From NCBI GenBank assembly GCA_902775475.1, contig CACYME010000034.1:1-64000 (forward strand): DNA of 64,000 nucleotides, read 5' to 3'. The translations under genes and the position numbers were made by a program. The stretch is from an uncultured Prevotellaceae bacterium. Its GTDB lineage: Bacteria > Bacteroidota > Bacteroidia > Bacteroidales > Bacteroidaceae. Below, piece after piece: positions 61,891 through 64,000 of the stretch (positions within the stretch are counted from its first letter, which is position 1; each line of letters opens with the position of its first letter). The notes below the pieces were generated by a model, which saw only the letters and a program-made list of their open reading frames with translations, ran no database searches and was not told the origin of the DNA.

Positions 61891-62542
61891 CCTTCAGGAT
61901 GGAGAACGACTCGATGTCGTTGGGGTTGATGGTGTTCAGCACGTCACCGCCGCTGATGCCCGTCGAGCTAATGGGCAGACCGTCGATGACAATCAGCGGG
62001 TCGTTGCTGGCTGATAGTGACGACCCACCACGAATGCGGATGGTTGATCCTGCACCAGGGGCACCGCTGTTGGTAGTGATCTGCACACCGGGGGTCTTAC
62101 CCTGCAGCAGATCGGCGGGCGACGTGGCCAGACCCTTGTTCAGCTGATCGGCCTCGACCGACATCACCGAACCGGTGGCATCGCTCTTTTTCACGGTACC
62201 ATAACCGATGACCACCACGTCTTTCAGCATCTGGGCATCGTCCTGCAGTGTGATCGTCACGTTGGGCGCAGCCTTGATCTCGGCCGTCTGGTAGCCCACA
62301 TAGCTAACGCTGAGCGTCTGGCCCTGGTTGGCCGAAATCACGAAGTTTCCGTCGAAGTCGCTCACCACGCCAGTTTGCGTGCCGACCACCCGGATGGTAG
62401 CTCCGATGATGGGTTCACCAGTAGCATCTTTCACATGGCCTTTCACAGCAATCTGCTGTGCAAAGGCCCCTACCGAAAGGAAGAGCCCCAGCAAAAGGGT
62501 CATCATCCTTAGCGGCAACTGAATGTTTACCTGCTTCATCAT
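61799..62542 (-). CDS. susC: SusC-like TonB-dependent transporter, N-terminal part, frameshifted
   Basis: The frame has the signal peptide ([19 protein letters not shown]), the carboxypeptidase-regulatory-like domain ([20 protein letters not shown] near 30-49) and the start of the TonB plug ([18 protein letters not shown], then [20 protein letters not shown]). After DASA it enters the second copy of a 64-bp duplication in the wrong frame and ends after about 25 unrelated residues. The gene is first in the starch operon, behind its own promoter and divergent from lacI. Treat it together with 59530-61890 as one interrupted gene. Confidence 0.85.
   Translation of the reverse strand: MMKQVNIQLPLRMMTLLLGLFLSVGAFAQQIAVKGHVKDATGEPIIGATIRVVGTQTGVVSDFDGNFVISANQGQTLSVSYVGYQTAEIKAAPNVTITLQDDAQMLKDVVVIGYGTVKKSDATGSVMSVEADQLNKGLATSPADLLQGKTPGVQITTNSGAPGAGSTIRIRGGSSLSASNDPLIVIDGLPISSTGISGGDVLNTINPNDIESFSILKDASASAEHHQPQRHRVVLHPEGCIGNGHLW
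61815..61942. repeat. Exact 64-bp tandem duplication inside susC
   Basis: Bases 61815-61878 and 61879-61942 are identical. The unit length, 64, is not a multiple of three and shifts the reading frame of susC in the plug domain. Confidence 0.95.
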
Positions 62543-62608
62543 TACATTTTTAGTTAGTTAATATTGTTAATTCTGTCTCTCTCTTTGAGCCATTAGGTAA
62601 ATTCGTTG

Positions 62609-62640
62609 CAAAGGTAGAATAAATTTGTATTTCTTGACAA
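62609..62640 (-). promoter_or_regulatory. Promoter of the starch locus (susC)
   Basis: On the minus strand TTG (62638-62640), a 21-base gap and TACCTTTG (62609-62616) match the consensus. The leader to the ATG at 62542 is about 60 nt. Confidence 0.7.
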
Positions 62641-62672
62641 TTTTTCAGTACATTTTCTCGTTAGTGTAATAT

Positions 62673-62684
62673 GCAAACGTTTGC
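62673..62684. promoter_or_regulatory. Candidate LacI-family operator
   Basis: GCAAACGTTTGC is a perfect 12-bp palindrome of the type bound by LacI/GalR regulators. It lies between the divergent susC and lacI promoters. A half-site (TTGCAAACGG) overlaps the lacI -7 region at 62747-62755. Confidence 0.65.
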
Positions 62685-62740
62685 GCTTTCGCGCACGCAA
62701 ATATAAATAAGGTGTTTCCGTCCACTTGGAATCTTTGCAT

Positions 62741-62748
62741 TATCTTTG
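62741..62748 (+). promoter_or_regulatory. -7 box of the lacI-type gene
   Basis: TATCTTTG matches TAnnTTTG. The TTGCAAACGG half-operator overlaps its end, suggesting autoregulation. The leader is the tandem word AAATCGTAAATCAGTAAATC. Confidence 0.65.
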
Positions 62749-62758
62749 CAAACGGTTC

Positions 62759-62798
62759 CAAATCGTAAATCGTAAATCAGTAAATCGTAAATCAGTAA
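62759..62798 (+). repeat. Tandem GTAAATC words before the lacI-type gene
   Basis: CGTAAATC and AGTAAATC alternate about five times right up to the start codon. The same words make up the rpsJ leader near 11940-11960. Confidence 0.8.
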
Positions 62799-63815
62799 AT
62801 GAGCATGATGACGATGAAGGACATAGCCCGCGAGCTGGGCATCTCGGTGGCCACGGTGTCGCGGGCGCTGAGCGACTCGCCGCGCATCTCGCTGGAGCGT
62901 CGCCAGCAGATTCAGCAGTATGCCCGCGACCACAACTTCACCCCCAACGTGCTGGCCGAGAGCCTCCGCCACTCGCGGGTGAAGCCGGTGAAGGTCATTG
63001 GCGTCATCATGCCCGAGCTGGTGCACTACTACTTCAGCACCATCCTCAAGGGCATCGAGGAGGAGGCCGAGCAGCACGGCTACCGCATCATGGTGGCCCA
63101 GAGCGGCGAGCACTATGAGCGCGAGGTGCGGCTGTGCCAGTCGTTCTACGAGAACAAGGTGTGCGGCATCATCGTCTCGCAGGCGAAGGACACGCAGCGC
63201 TACGACCACTTCCAGCGCCTCATCGACGCCGGCGTGCCGCTGGTGTTCTACGACCGCATCTGCACGGGGGTTAACGCCAGCCGCGTGGTGGTGGACGACT
63301 ACATGGGTGCCTACAACGCCGTGAGCTACCTCATACAGACGGGCTGCCGCCGCATCGCCTTCTTTGGCGCGCAGATGAACCTCGAGATCTCGAAGAACCG
63401 CTACAACGGCTACAAGGACGCGCTGCTGAAGCACGGGCTGCCCTTCGACGAGCGGCTGACGCGCCACTGCGACAACCGCCAGGATGCCGAGATCATCACC
63501 CCCGACCTCTTCGACGGCGACAGCTACCCCGACGCCTTCTTCGCCGTGAACGACGACACGGCCATCGGCATCCTCTACACCGTGAAGCGCATGGGGCTGC
63601 GCGTGCCCGAGGACATCAGCATCTGCGGATTCACCAACGGCGAGCGCGCCATCGCCTGCGACCCCATGCTCACCACCGTCGAGCAGCGGGGCATCCGTGT
63701 GGGCGAGGAGGCCGCCAACATCCTCATCGGCCACGTCGAGGGCCGTCTGCCCATGGACCGCGCCGAGAAGCGCATCGTGCGCACCCGCCTCGTCATCCGT
63801 GGCACAACGCGATAG
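62799..63815 (+). CDS. LacI-family transcriptional regulator of the starch locus
   Basis: The 338-residue protein has a LacI helix-turn-helix at residues 6-30 (MKDIARELGISVATVSRALS) with hinge PNVLAESLRH, and a periplasmic-binding-protein-like core (VIGVIMPELVHYYFSTILKG, DAFFAVNDDTAIGILY, DISICGFTNGE). It is divergent from susC and precedes an MFS transporter. It probably senses maltose or maltooligosaccharide and controls both directions. This differs from the SusR-type activator of the Bacteroides sus locus. Alternative ATGs lie at 62805, 62808 and 62814. Confidence 0.9.
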   Translation: MSMMTMKDIARELGISVATVSRALSDSPRISLERRQQIQQYARDHNFTPNVLAESLRHSRVKPVKVIGVIMPELVHYYFSTILKGIEEEAEQHGYRIMVAQSGEHYEREVRLCQSFYENKVCGIIVSQAKDTQRYDHFQRLIDAGVPLVFYDRICTGVNASRVVVDDYMGAYNAVSYLIQTGCRRIAFFGAQMNLEISKNRYNGYKDALLKHGLPFDERLTRHCDNRQDAEIITPDLFDGDSYPDAFFAVNDDTAIGILYTVKRMGLRVPEDISICGFTNGERAIACDPMLTTVEQRGIRVGEEAANILIGHVEGRLPMDRAEKRIVRTRLVIRGTTR

Positions 63816-63884
63816 CCACTGAGAATACAACGTTGCTGTAGCTGTCGTTGTTCTTTTAGTATAAATTAGTAAAAAATTATAATA

Positions 63885-64000
63885 ATGAAACAGAAACCTG
63901 ATTTGTCGTTTTGGAAGCTCTGGAACCTGAGCTTCGGCTTTTTCGGAGTGCAGATAGCCTACGCACTCCAGAGTGCTAACATCTCGCGCATCTTCCGCAC
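63885..64000 (+). CDS. MFS sugar transporter, N-terminal fragment at window edge
   Basis: The frame opens MKQKPDLSFWKLWNLSFGFF and continues VQIAYALQSANISRIFRT to the window end. This N terminus is typical of the Bacteroidetes MFS/GPH-like sugar transporters that accompany starch loci. It lies 69 bp after the lacI-type gene, behind a weak ACAACG/CGTTGT hairpin with a short T run. It probably imports maltose or maltodextrin across the inner membrane. Only 38 residues are visible. Confidence 0.75.
   Translation, partial: MKQKPDLSFWKLWNLSFGFFGVQIAYALQSANISRIFR

Overview
The window is chromosomal DNA of a member of the Bacteroidales, most likely Prevotella or a close relative. The ribosomal gene order, the -7 promoter element TAnnTTTG found upstream of many genes, the SusC/SusD/SusE-type outer-membrane starch proteins, the lipobox-bearing amylases, and a type IX secretion (T9SS) porU/porV pair all fit this group. 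No rRNA, tRNA, CRISPR array, transposase or phage gene was seen.

Layout. 1-864 is non-coding and holds a 116-bp tandem palindromic repeat and the rpsL promoter. 865-4275 is rpsL-rpsG-fusA, closed by a strong terminator. 4464-11801 is a three-gene insert between fusA and rpsJ: a 1.7-kDa-residue-scale secreted Asp-box/LamG protein, a BACON-like lipoprotein, and a membrane-tethered kelch/AraC regulator. 11970-27258 is the S10-spc-alpha cluster (rpsJ to rplQ, with secY, map, infA, rpmJ and rpoA). It has separate promoters before rpsJ, rplC and rpsM, and rpsQ is broken by an internal deletion. 27370-32558 holds a GH9 glucanase, a candidate stand-alone structured RNA, a repeat-containing surface protein and a 50-residue peptide. 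32789-34571 holds a YgjP-type metallopeptidase and tsaE on the minus strand, and a FAH-family hydrolase on the plus strand.

35377-44111 is a tightly overlapped block: two consecutive porU-like C25 sortase genes, porV, and ispF. Next come a large LamG/alginate-lyase-like protein (44185-47853), a 1-kb non-coding stretch, a small coiled-coil membrane-anchored protein, and two glycosyltransferases (GT4, GT2). 51575-62542 on the minus strand is a starch utilisation locus, transcribed susC-susD-susE-susF-GH13-GH13. A divergent LacI regulator (62799-63815) and the start of an MFS transporter (63885 to the window edge) lie beside it. susC is split into two frames by an exact 64-bp tandem duplication.

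How the parts fit. Several large secreted proteins here end in a short C-terminal motif of the LQGRR...GIYF type, so they are plausible cargo for the T9SS whose sortase and shuttle proteins are encoded in the same window. The starch locus is self-contained: binding proteins, transporter, amylases, regulator and inner-membrane uptake. Two lesions (rpsQ and susC) in genes expected to be functional are each a clean tens-of-bases deletion or duplication, so an assembly artefact must be considered. Two intergenic regions (about 34.7-35.1 kb and 48.1-48.5 kb) carry diverged copies of the same roughly 0.42-kb non-coding element.
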